Origin: Clostridia bacterium
GTDB taxonomy: Bacteria > Bacillota > Clostridia > Christensenellales > Borkfalkiaceae
DNA length: 64,000 nt
NCBI GenBank assembly: GCA_017507005.1
Contig: JAFWBT010000016.1
Span: 1 to 64,000 of the forward strand
Direction of reading: 5' to 3'
Shown: positions 53,808 to 61,479 of the stretch, one piece after another
Numbering within the stretch: position 1 is the first letter of the stretch
How the letters are laid out: the number at the start of each line of letters is the position of its first letter
The notes under the pieces: model-generated
What the model saw: the letters and a program-made list of their open reading frames with translations, nothing else
Database searches by the model: none
Told to the model about the DNA's origin: nothing
Translations under genes and position numbers: made by a program

Positions 53808-54728
53808 TCACTCTTCCGACGGCCCGAATTTTTCCAGGCAATACTTGACGAGATAGGTCAAGGGAATCGCTACCGCCGTCAAAATCATGCCCAGTGCTGC
53901 AACGTTGGGAATTTCTTGTTCGTGCCCCACCGTCGCGCCCGCCAAAACGTACATATAATAGCCGAGCGATTGATATTCCGGCGCGCCTTGGAACAAGAAT
54001 AAATTGTACTGGTTTGTAAAAATGGTCGCCACGCCCGTGATTAAGAACACGGAAAGCGTCGAGAACGTCAACGGCAAAACGATATACCAAAATTCTTTAA
54101 TACCCGTTGCGCCGTCCAACTCCCCCGCCTCGATAATTTCGGGCGAAATGTCGAACATTTTATTTGCGTACATCAAAACGGAAGTACCGAAGCTGACGTA
54201 CAAATTATAGAACAATATGTGTGTTAATTGATTTTCGTCGTATCGCAATCCGCTTACGCTGCTAAACACCTCGGGCACGACGTCGTTAAAGACGATTTTA
54301 TACGTCAAAACGAACGCCGCCGCAGGCACGATGGACGGAATAAACAGGAAAATACGGAAGAGCTTTGCGCCTAAACATTTTTTGAAAATGTAATAGGAAA
54401 ACAGCATAGCCAAAGGTATACTCACGCACAACGACGCGCCGTAATATACCAACGACATTTTCGTCGTCGCCAGCAAATCTCTTAATTTCGTCGAATTGGA
54501 AAACCAATCCGCAAAATTGTTCAGCGTTGCGTGCCAAACGATTTCCGTATCACTGATTTTTTCCTGCACCATAAAGGCGTACCCGAAAGATTTGAAATTT
54601 ACGCCCACGTAAAATATCAAAAACTGTATAACCGGAAACGCCATCAAAGCGGCGTAGAAGATATTACTTCTACGTTCCGCTTTGTTCGTTTTTTTCTTTT
54701 TCGTTTCTGTCATGATTGCGTTAGACAT
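53808..54728 (-). CDS. Sugar ABC transporter permease (MalF/UgpA type)
   Basis: This 306-residue permease has about six hydrophobic segments after a Lys-rich cytoplasmic start. The EAA-type loop (E-I-I-E-A-G-E-L-D-G-A) is present, and it aligns well with the 10107-11033 permease (K-E-F-W-Y-I-V-L-P, F-T-N-Q-Y-N). It lies 9 bases after the binding-protein gene. The stop codon overlaps the next gene's ribosome binding region. An ATPase partner is not encoded nearby. Confidence 0.93.
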   Translation of the reverse strand: MSNAIMTETKKKKTNKAERRSNIFYAALMAFPVIQFLIFYVGVNFKSFGYAFMVQEKISDTEIVWHATLNNFADWFSNSTKLRDLLATTKMSLVYYGASLCVSIPLAMLFSYYIFKKCLGAKLFRIFLFIPSIVPAAAFVLTYKIVFNDVVPEVFSSVSGLRYDENQLTHILFYNLYVSFGTSVLMYANKMFDISPEIIEAGELDGATGIKEFWYIVLPLTFSTLSVFLITGVATIFTNQYNLFLFQGAPEYQSLGYYMYVLAGATVGHEQEIPNVAALGMILTAVAIPLTYLVKYCLEKFGPSEE

Positions 54729-54737
54729 ATCGATTCC

Positions 54738-56426
54738 TTATTTTACTTTTTTCCAGATGGTCAAATCTTCACTGAAATATTTATACATAGAGGTAAAGTA
54801 GGTCTCTGCCGTCGCTTCCCTCTTTTCAATCGCGCCGATAAAGCAATTTAAGAACTGCGATTTATACAAAGGACTGTTGTGTCCGTCGGGTGCGAGCGAC
54901 TGGAAGGTGAGCTGGTTGTTTGCGAACAACAGGTTGTTGTTGTACGGGAAGAGGATATCCGATTTCTTATACTGATCGTAGAACGTTTTGCCGAAATAGG
55001 ACAAGCTATCGTACTGCGCGTCCGTCAGCGTATAATTCAACGATTTCGTACAGCCGGTAATCTTCGTGAATTTTGCGAGCTGTTCGTCGCTGTTTGCAAA
55101 CTGGATGAAATCCAACGCGTACTTGTATTCCCAGCCGTTAGGATCCAAACCGTTCTTCATAACGCACAAAGGATACATAATATCGTACATCGTCGATTTT
55201 TCACCGACTTTGTCTTCGTGCTTGGGCAAAGGCATCCAGCCGAGCTTTCTGTTTTGCTTGGAGTTCGCCTCGTTACCCTTGCTCATATAATCGAAGGTTT
55301 CCGTTGCTTCCATCTGCCACCAGCTACCGTCGAGCAACATTGCGTTTCTCTTGCCCGATTTGAACAAGAAATCGTTCTGCGCGGTAAGGTGCGAATACGT
55401 ACTGCTGAACAGCGTCTTTGCCGTTTCTGCGTTGTTTACGTAAGTTTTCGCATACAAATCACTGTAGAAATCCAGCGCGTAGTATTTACCTGCTTGACGT
55501 GCAAGCTCTGCGCCGTTCGCGCCGTCGATAATCGTCGTTTGCGCGTCCTTTACGAACTCGCCGTTTTCAATCTTACCGAGGTTTTTCGCTTCGCCGTCGA
55601 AGGAATAGTTCAAACGCATCTGTTCAAGACCTTCGTAATCGGTCGCCAACGCGTTGATGAAATGGGACAGATAGCTATCTCTGTGCTCGCCCGACCAAAT
55701 CAAGGGATTGTCGCCGCCAATCGTTGCGATATAATCGCAAAGCCACAAAAATTCTTCATACGTCGTAGGCAAACCGTCGTCCGACGTACCCTTTTCACCG
55801 TCAGGGCCTGCCGTTTTCGTTTCGTCTGCGCTCTGGATAAACATATATTCAAGACCTGCGCTTTCGCTGTAACCGTCTGCGAAATAGTAGTTCTTTTCAT
55901 CAAACAACTCTACGTCGTAAACGATACCAAAGCTCGTGAAGTAATGCGGGAACGCATAGTAGTGCGTTTCGCCGTTGATTTCACGCGCGAAATACGCTTT
56001 TTGATCAGCAAACATCTTGCTTTCAAGCGTCTTGTTGTCGTAAGGGCTAACCGACGTAACCGCCTGCGTAATATCTGCGATATAGTTCTTTGCAACCAAA
56101 TCGTAATAGTCTTTCTGTTCCAAGAAATAAACCGATTCCGCTCTGCCTGCCATCTGCGAACCGTCTACGTCGGATTTTTCCGCCGTCGGCTCTACGTCGA
56201 TACCGATTTTGCCGTCAATTTCCACGTCTTTCATTTTTTCTTCGTAATCAGCAATGAGCGAAGTGAGCCACTCGTCGCCAAAACCACTGGTGAAACTGTA
56301 CACGTAAAGCTTTGCTTTATTCTTGTCAGCATCGTTCCCGCCGCCACTGCTGCACGCAGCCGTCGAGAAAAGCGTCGTGGACGCTAACAGTAAACAGGGT
56401 AAAGTTTTTTTAATAAATTTTTTCAT
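54738..56426 (-). CDS. Extracellular sugar-binding lipoprotein (family 1 solute-binding protein)
   Basis: ATG at 56426 (562 residues) follows GGAGG by 5 bases and gives a lipoprotein leader ending T-A-A-C25 before a Ser/Gly tether. The mature protein has a family 1 solute-binding fold, with F-T-S-G-F-G-D-E-W-L near the start, a G-L-P-T-T-Y-E-E-F-L-W-L-C region, and L-D-G-S-W-W-Q-M-E in the cleft area. It is paralogous to the 11060-12751 protein. It is the first gene of the second importer locus, downstream of a good promoter and paired direct repeats next to an AraC regulator. Substrate unknown; an oligosaccharide is likely. Confidence 0.92.
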   Translation of the reverse strand: MKKFIKKTLPCLLLASTTLFSTAACSSGGGNDADKNKAKLYVYSFTSGFGDEWLTSLIADYEEKMKDVEIDGKIGIDVEPTAEKSDVDGSQMAGRAESVYFLEQKDYYDLVAKNYIADITQAVTSVSPYDNKTLESKMFADQKAYFAREINGETHYYAFPHYFTSFGIVYDVELFDEKNYYFADGYSESAGLEYMFIQSADETKTAGPDGEKGTSDDGLPTTYEEFLWLCDYIATIGGDNPLIWSGEHRDSYLSHFINALATDYEGLEQMRLNYSFDGEAKNLGKIENGEFVKDAQTTIIDGANGAELARQAGKYYALDFYSDLYAKTYVNNAETAKTLFSSTYSHLTAQNDFLFKSGKRNAMLLDGSWWQMEATETFDYMSKGNEANSKQNRKLGWMPLPKHEDKVGEKSTMYDIMYPLCVMKNGLDPNGWEYKYALDFIQFANSDEQLAKFTKITGCTKSLNYTLTDAQYDSLSYFGKTFYDQYKKSDILFPYNNNLLFANNQLTFQSLAPDGHNSPLYKSQFLNCFIGAIEKREATAETYFTSMYKYFSEDLTIWKKVK

Positions 56427-56464
56427 AACATCCTCCAAGGTGTATTTTCCCTTTATATGCTTTT

Positions 56465-56493
56465 ATTTTATCATATTTTTCGTCTTACTTCAA
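56465..56493 (-). promoter_or_regulatory. Promoter of the second importer locus
   Basis: Minus strand: TTGAAG (56488-56493), 17 bases, TAAAAT (56465-56470), 38 bases before the start at 56426. All genes down to 34939 follow in the same direction with gaps of 5-71 bases, so it may drive a transcript of about 21.5 kb. Confidence 0.75.
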
Positions 56494-56539
56494 TAGGAAA
56501 TTTTTACTTCTTCCCCCCACTCTATAAGGAATTTTTACT
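56493..56539 (-). promoter_or_regulatory. Paired direct repeats abutting the -35, likely AraC-type activator site
   Basis: ATAGGAAATTTTTACT (56493-56508) and ATAAGGAATTTTTACT (56524-56539) agree at 14 of 16 bases and are spaced 31 bases start to start (three helical turns). The nearer copy touches the -35 hexamer. The adjacent AraC regulator (56710-57555) is the obvious candidate to bind here. Confidence 0.68.
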
Positions 56540-56637
56540 ATTTTTGATATATTATTGTATCGCTCGCGCGCTCACGCGATAATATAATGTAAGAAAAAGC
56601 GTCGAAAAGCACCTATTTGAGTCCCTATTTTGGCATA

Positions 56638-56673
56638 GAAAAAACCACCGTTTGCGTTCTGCAAACGACGGTG
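56638..56673 (-). terminator. Terminator after the second AraC regulator
   Basis: On the minus strand CACCG(TCG)TTTGC pairs with GCAAACGGTG, with a 3-base bulge, and is followed by six T residues. It lies about 37 bases after the stop at 56710. Confidence 0.8.
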
Positions 56674-56709
56674 ATTTTTTATCATTTAAACGTTAGATAT
56701 TTTTGTGTT

Positions 56710-57555
56710 TCAGGTGTTGCGATATTCGCTCGGCGTACAACCGTATTTATTCTTGAAACGTTCGTAGAAAGTATTTCTATCCGAAAAACCGCACTCGCTG
56801 ATGATTTTATCAATCGTGTAATCGCTATTTTTCAACAGCTCGCTGCAATGTTTTAAGCGGATGTCCATAATATAGTCGGTAAAGCTCATATTAAACGCTT
56901 TTTTGAACAAACGGCTAAAATATGCGGGATTATAAAAACATCTTTGCGACAAATCGTTCAAGGAAATTTTTTCATTGAAATGCGCGTTGATATAATCGAG
57001 AATATCCTGCGGAATCAGCAGGTCTTTTTCGCTGTCTTTTACGAAGATTTTACGGAAAATCTTGCACAAAATTACGTTGATATACGAATCCAAAACGAGA
57101 GATTTGCCCAGCTCGTTATTGCTCAGCTCCGCTTCGATATTCCTAAAAAGATTGAACATATCGTCACGTTCGCTGTAATCAAAAGAAACCAACGGGCTCT
57201 TATCGTTCAGCTCGTGTTGCAGCTTTTCAAAAGACGTCAACGCAAGGATATAGAACAAATTGTCGTTCTTAATCATATTCTTGGTAAAATAATCGACGCG
57301 AATCATCAAGTTGTAAGCCACCAGCTCGTTTTCCAACGTAAAGGAGTGCGTGCAGCCATAATTGATGAACAACAAATCCCCTGCTTTTACGGAAAATTCT
57401 TCACCGCTGATAATATGCTTGCTCGCCCCTTCAATAATATAGACGACTTCAACAAAGTCATGATCGTGCAGTTCTTCATTGCGGCGGTCGCATATCTTTT
57501 TTATAGCAACCATTGCGTCGCTCTGAAATTCTTCTTCCGCCTTATAATGCAGCAT
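56710..57555 (-). CDS. AraC-family transcriptional regulator
   Basis: The 281-residue protein follows GGGAGG. The N-terminal cupin domain (about 20-110) has H-D-H-D-F-V-E-V-V-Y-I-I-E-G and A-G-D-L-L-F-I-N, a typical sugar-sensing jelly roll. The C-terminal ~100 residues carry both helix-turn-helix motifs (L-N-D-L-S-Q-R-C-F-Y-N-P-A-Y-F-S-R-L-F-K and I-I-S-E-C-G-F-S-D-R-N-T-F-Y-E-R-F-K) and end Y-G-C-T-P-S-E-Y-R. It has its own promoter and terminator, directly upstream of the second importer locus, whose promoter carries paired direct repeats. It is probably the local activator. Confidence 0.95.
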   Translation of the reverse strand: MLHYKAEEEFQSDAMVAIKKICDRRNEELHDHDFVEVVYIIEGASKHIISGEEFSVKAGDLLFINYGCTHSFTLENELVAYNLMIRVDYFTKNMIKNDNLFYILALTSFEKLQHELNDKSPLVSFDYSERDDMFNLFRNIEAELSNNELGKSLVLDSYINVILCKIFRKIFVKDSEKDLLIPQDILDYINAHFNEKISLNDLSQRCFYNPAYFSRLFKKAFNMSFTDYIMDIRLKHCSELLKNSDYTIDKIISECGFSDRNTFYERFKNKYGCTPSEYRNT

Positions 57556-57588
57556 GCGTCCACCTCCCTTATCGTCTTTACAATAGGC

Positions 57589-57617
57589 ATTATAACAAAT
57601 TTTTTTGATAATTTCAA
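57589..57617 (-). promoter_or_regulatory. Sigma-A promoter of the second AraC regulator
   Basis: Minus strand: TTGAAA (57612-57617), 17 bases, TATAAT (57589-57594), about 34 bases before the start at 57555. Confidence 0.85.
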
Positions 57618-57723
57618 GACCTTTTTTGCGTTTTTTCTAAAAAAGTCATTATCCCGACTGATTTGCCTACAATTTTTTTCGCCATTTTAAGACTTTTTTG
57701 GTAAAACTTCCATATTTATTGAA

Positions 57724-57762
57724 AAAAAACGGAAACGCTTTGTTGTGCATTTCCGTTTTTTT
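57724..57762 (-). terminator. Strong terminator ending the mannosidase/phosphatase genes
   Basis: AAAAAACGGAAA (57724-57735) pairs perfectly with TTTCCGTTTTTT (57750-57761), with a 14-base loop. On the minus strand it is followed by a run of T. It lies about 115 bases after the stop at 57876. Confidence 0.85.
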
Positions 57763-57786
57763 GTTTTTTATTATCTATTTTATACG

Positions 57787-57879
57787 TTCAACGCGTACAT
57801 GCCCCATTGTTTTCTTATAAAATAGCCTCATTTCAAAAACAATTTTTATAAAATTTGATAGTACCATGTACGAGTTTAT
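57787..57879. repeat. Inverted pair of the TACATGGTAC-type dispersed motif
   Basis: TTCAACGCGTACATG (57787-57801) faces ACCATGTACGAGTTTA (57863-57878), about 60 bases apart; the arms match at 11 of 12 core bases in inverted orientation. The right copy overlaps the end of the phosphatase gene. Related copies occur at 28105-28177, 34176, 59209 and 59977. Confidence 0.55.
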
Positions 57880-59033
57880 TGAAGAAGAATATCGCGTATG
57901 GAAGAGATTTCTGCCTCGGTAACGCCGACGGATTTTAAAAACGCCGCCGTTTTATCCGCAAACGTTTCACCCTCGTATTCTTCAATCCCCTCGATAAGAG
58001 CAAGGATACCGCTGTTGTTATGCGTTCTATTTACTTGCTTATAGCCGTAATAAAAAGCAGACAATTCATAATCGCGAATCACGTTTTCCTTGGATACACC
58101 AAGAAGACTTTCCAAAATCAAAACGGTAGAGCCTGCGCGGTCAACCCCGTGCGTACAATGCAAATAAATGGGATAGGATTCCGGTTTTGCGATGTCGGAA
58201 AAAATCTTGCGGACAGTTTCCTTATTCTCCGCTCTTAAATATTCATTATACTGCGGCGCGTTATAAAAGGTACGGGAAACGTCCTTGCCCAACACGCTGT
58301 ATTCGCTCACCTTATCTTTTTCCGAGCGCAAGTCGAAATCCGTCTTAATTCCCAAAGCGCGTAGCTGTTCTATCCCCTTATCCGTCAAACAAAAGTCTGC
58401 ATTTTCTGCATTTCTTCCGCCGTCAATCTCACTGCCACGATAGAGCAAGCCTTGCGGAATTGTTTTGCCATTTTCCGTTCGCCAACCGCCGATATCGCGC
58501 ACGTTACATGCGCCTTCCAAGCTGATAAAACGCGGCCGACCCGCCGTCTTAAAAGAACTCGATTTCGTATGTACGTCGCCGTTTTCCAGCTGTACGCTAA
58601 CGCGATAGTAATACGTTGTATCGAGCAATAAATTGTAAATATCCACGGAAGAACGCTTAGCTGAAAAATATAACGTTTGCTCAATTTCCGCAAAAGTTTC
58701 CGTTAAAGAAACCTCCAATTTCTCTTCCGCAATTTCCGTTCTTGGCACGTCAATAGCATATTCCACGCTGACGGGATTTCCCTTATCCAAACGGTCTGTT
58801 CCATAGTTGGTAAACTCCGTCACGAGCACGGAAGGCTCTGCTTGCAAATACCAATCCACTACGTAAGGCGTCAGCGAAACAGGCTCGCTAAATTCCGTCA
58901 TCGTCAAAGCTGAGCTGTTCTCAAAAACACTGCCCTTCGCATTTTCGTTGCCACCGCAGCCCCAGAAAGAAAACGCTAACATACAAGCTACGCCAAAAGA
59001 TAAAATTCTGCGCGAATTCTTTTTAATATCCAT
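57876..59033 (-). CDS. Tyrosine-phosphatase-like surface lipoprotein with Fn3-like domain
   Basis: This is a 385-residue lipoprotein (F-W-G-C26). Residues about 45-155 form an Fn3-like domain (T-T-Y-Y-Y-R-V-S-V). Residues about 160-385 match the bacterial tyrosine-phosphatase family with N-V-R-D-I-G-G and the P-loop H-C-T-H-G-V-D-R-A-G (292-301; nucleophile C293, phosphate-binding R299). Family members hydrolyse phosphotyrosine or other phosphomonoesters including lipids. It lies 24 bases after the GH38 mannosidase gene and is the last gene before the terminator. The pairing suggests a role in removing phosphate from glycans, for instance phosphomannose; this is inference. Confidence 0.9.
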   Translation of the reverse strand: MDIKKNSRRILSFGVACMLAFSFWGCGGNENAKGSVFENSSALTMTEFSEPVSLTPYVVDWYLQAEPSVLVTEFTNYGTDRLDKGNPVSVEYAIDVPRTEIAEEKLEVSLTETFAEIEQTLYFSAKRSSVDIYNLLLDTTYYYRVSVQLENGDVHTKSSSFKTAGRPRFISLEGACNVRDIGGWRTENGKTIPQGLLYRGSEIDGGRNAENADFCLTDKGIEQLRALGIKTDFDLRSEKDKVSEYSVLGKDVSRTFYNAPQYNEYLRAENKETVRKIFSDIAKPESYPIYLHCTHGVDRAGSTVLILESLLGVSKENVIRDYELSAFYYGYKQVNRTHNNSGILALIEGIEEYEGETFADKTAAFLKSVGVTEAEISSIRDILLQ

Positions 59034-59057
59034 GCGATATCCTCCTTTATTGCTTCA

Positions 59058-61445
59058 TTATAAATCGAGCATAGATGCGCTCTCTATCAACTCGCCGTTT
59101 TTATAGAGCAACGTCTTTACCTCGTATTTCCCAAAATGCAATGCAATGGACTTGTCAAACACCGTACAAACGCACGTCTTTTCACGTTTAGAATTGTTAT
59201 TCAGGCGTACCATGTACGCGTTGAACGCTGTTTTCCTAAACGACGACAGCGCGATATTTTCCTCCGAAAGCGTAATCGGGCTCGTTTCTTTTTTTGTTCC
59301 CGTGCCGTGAGGATAGAAATTGAGCGCGTAGGGTTTTTGCGTAAATGCCGCCGCTTTCTTTTCCAACTCCTCTTCCCTACACACCTCTATACGGAAAGAA
59401 AATTCGTGTCTGCCTAAATCGATATAATAGTTAAAACGTTCCTCGTCGATAATCGGACGTTCGCCAATCGGGTGCGCGCAATATACCGAACCGTTCAACA
59501 GCGTAATATACAGCTTTCCGTCTTCCATCGAGCAACCGTACGTGCCGTCCTTAAACACGGCAAATACCTTATCGCCCGTTTCCACGCCGCAGAATCTTTG
59601 CGAACACTGCTCTAATCCTTGCTCGTATTCCTGCGTACCAAAGGACGTTTGTCCGATAAAACGGCCGATTTCTTGAACGGGGATTTCCATTTTTAAGCCC
59701 TTGCCAGCCTCATTCCAATAAACGTTCACCTTTACGTCAATATAATCGAAATCTTTATACAGCGTATACGCCACGCGAATTTCCGATTTTCCCGTTTCGT
59801 ATACCGTTTCCAGCGTCGTCAAAATATCCCCTTTTTCCACTACGCGCAACGCCGTTTTTACATCCGCCTTGCGATAGTTACTGCCAACGACGCGCAGATT
59901 CCAGCCCCAAGGATCGGGATTGTCGTCATAGACGATAGGCATAAACGCGTTTCCGCCTAAATACGCCTTGCCCCCTACCATGTACGAGTTTAAGCAGCCT
60001 TTTTTCACGTCAAACGACGCTTTTGCGCCTTTTGAAGAAAGGAAATCAGGTTGTAAAATTTTGTCTATAAACTTCTTTTCGCCCCTACGCACGTCCACGA
60101 CAAACTGCGTAAGCGACAATGGATTCAGCTCTGCTTTTATCATAAAACGCTTGCTTCTATCCATATTGATGCAGGACGATTCTTTCACCACTTGGAACGG
60201 TACTTCCTCGCCGTCTTTACGCACGGTGAATTCGTACCCTTCCGTATCGGAAACAATCCCCGCAAGCAAAAATATATCGCCGCTAAACACTAACTCCTCT
60301 TTGTACGGATTTGGATTGTAAACGAAAATGGGATACTTCATAGGCACGGCTTTTTCGTAATCGTTACACAGCCCCAAAAACGCCTTTGTAAACTGCTCGT
60401 CGAGAAGCTCTAACGCGTAATCCGCCTTTTGCAGGCTGCTCTTTTCGCCCTCGATGATACACGTGCCCGACAAAACGTCGTGGAATTGAATCGCCGCCAT
60501 ATTCTTTTGTGCCTTGGCAAACGCCTCAAAATCGTACGAATACACGCCCTCTTTATCCGCATAGGCGCATATCTTTTCCGTCAATAATAGTTTATTTTCC
60601 AGCTCTGCATATTTATGTTTCAGCCGCGCAATCGACGTGTAGCATTTCACTAAACAAGGCTGTAACGCTTTATCAAACGCTGCCTTGGGCATAGCTTTTT
60701 TAAAGAACGCCTCGGGCGTGCTATGCAACACCGTAACGCCTGCCGCCGCTTGTTCTTGCATAAAGGGCTGTAATTCGTTGAGGTCCTTTCTCGACGCGCC
60801 GCCGCCGTGATTGCCTACGCCCCAGAGCGCAATGGCGATATCCTCGTTCTCCCAAGGCCGCATTTTGCGTTTGACAGCGTTTACGGAATCGCCCAGCTCT
60901 GAGCAATAAATCCAATCATCCTCCGAACGCACCGCCTTAATCGTACTGCCGTCAAAGCCCACCCAATCGAAGAGCATAGCAGGCAACTGCATTAAATTGG
61001 GCATGGGACGACAGAAAATATACCCTTCGTATCCGCACTTTTTCAAGATTTGTACCAAACCCTGCGTATGTCCAAACGAATCGAAATTGAGCGCGACGGT
61101 TGGTCTTACGCCAAATTTTTCTTTGAAATAGGTCAAACCGCTTTCAATTTGGCGCACGAACCCCTCGCCCGAGGGAATATTACAATCGGGCTGAACGTAC
61201 CAGCCTCCCATAATATGCCATTTTCCCTTTTTCACTAAATCTTTAATACGGGCAAACAGCTTTGGATCGTATTTCTCAACGTATTCGTACAGCAACGCCT
61301 CGTTGTGGCAAAACACGTAATCGTATTCGTCCGCGAGCTCGCAAGCGGCATAAAACGTGGCGAGGGCAGCCGTTGCCCCCTCGTTCCAATCCCATTGCCA
61401 AACGGGGTCAAGATGGGCGTTACAGATTAAATGCAGTTCTTTCAT
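59058..61445 (-). CDS. GH38 alpha-mannosidase
   Basis: The 795-residue cytoplasmic protein has the GH38 hallmarks: zinc-binding H11-L-D13-P-V-W near the start, and N-F-D122-S-F-G-H with the catalytic nucleophile Asp at 122. A later H-D-V-L-S-G-T block (about residue 320) and C-terminal beta-sandwich domains are also present. GH38 enzymes remove alpha-linked mannose from N-glycan fragments or other mannosides by a retaining mechanism. No signal peptide is present, so imported oligosaccharides are the likely substrate. It lies 34 bases after the GH92 gene. The ribosome site (GGATAAG) is weak. Confidence 0.94.
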   Translation of the reverse strand: MKELHLICNAHLDPVWQWDWNEGATAALATFYAACELADEYDYVFCHNEALLYEYVEKYDPKLFARIKDLVKKGKWHIMGGWYVQPDCNIPSGEGFVRQIESGLTYFKEKFGVRPTVALNFDSFGHTQGLVQILKKCGYEGYIFCRPMPNLMQLPAMLFDWVGFDGSTIKAVRSEDDWIYCSELGDSVNAVKRKMRPWENEDIAIALWGVGNHGGGASRKDLNELQPFMQEQAAAGVTVLHSTPEAFFKKAMPKAAFDKALQPCLVKCYTSIARLKHKYAELENKLLLTEKICAYADKEGVYSYDFEAFAKAQKNMAAIQFHDVLSGTCIIEGEKSSLQKADYALELLDEQFTKAFLGLCNDYEKAVPMKYPIFVYNPNPYKEELVFSGDIFLLAGIVSDTEGYEFTVRKDGEEVPFQVVKESSCINMDRSKRFMIKAELNPLSLTQFVVDVRRGEKKFIDKILQPDFLSSKGAKASFDVKKGCLNSYMVGGKAYLGGNAFMPIVYDDNPDPWGWNLRVVGSNYRKADVKTALRVVEKGDILTTLETVYETGKSEIRVAYTLYKDFDYIDVKVNVYWNEAGKGLKMEIPVQEIGRFIGQTSFGTQEYEQGLEQCSQRFCGVETGDKVFAVFKDGTYGCSMEDGKLYITLLNGSVYCAHPIGERPIIDEERFNYYIDLGRHEFSFRIEVCREEELEKKAAAFTQKPYALNFYPHGTGTKKETSPITLSEENIALSSFRKTAFNAYMVRLNNNSKREKTCVCTVFDKSIALHFGKYEVKTLLYKNGELIESASMLDL

Positions 61446-61479
61446 AATTTCTTATCCTTATATACCAGCCGTCGCCCGC

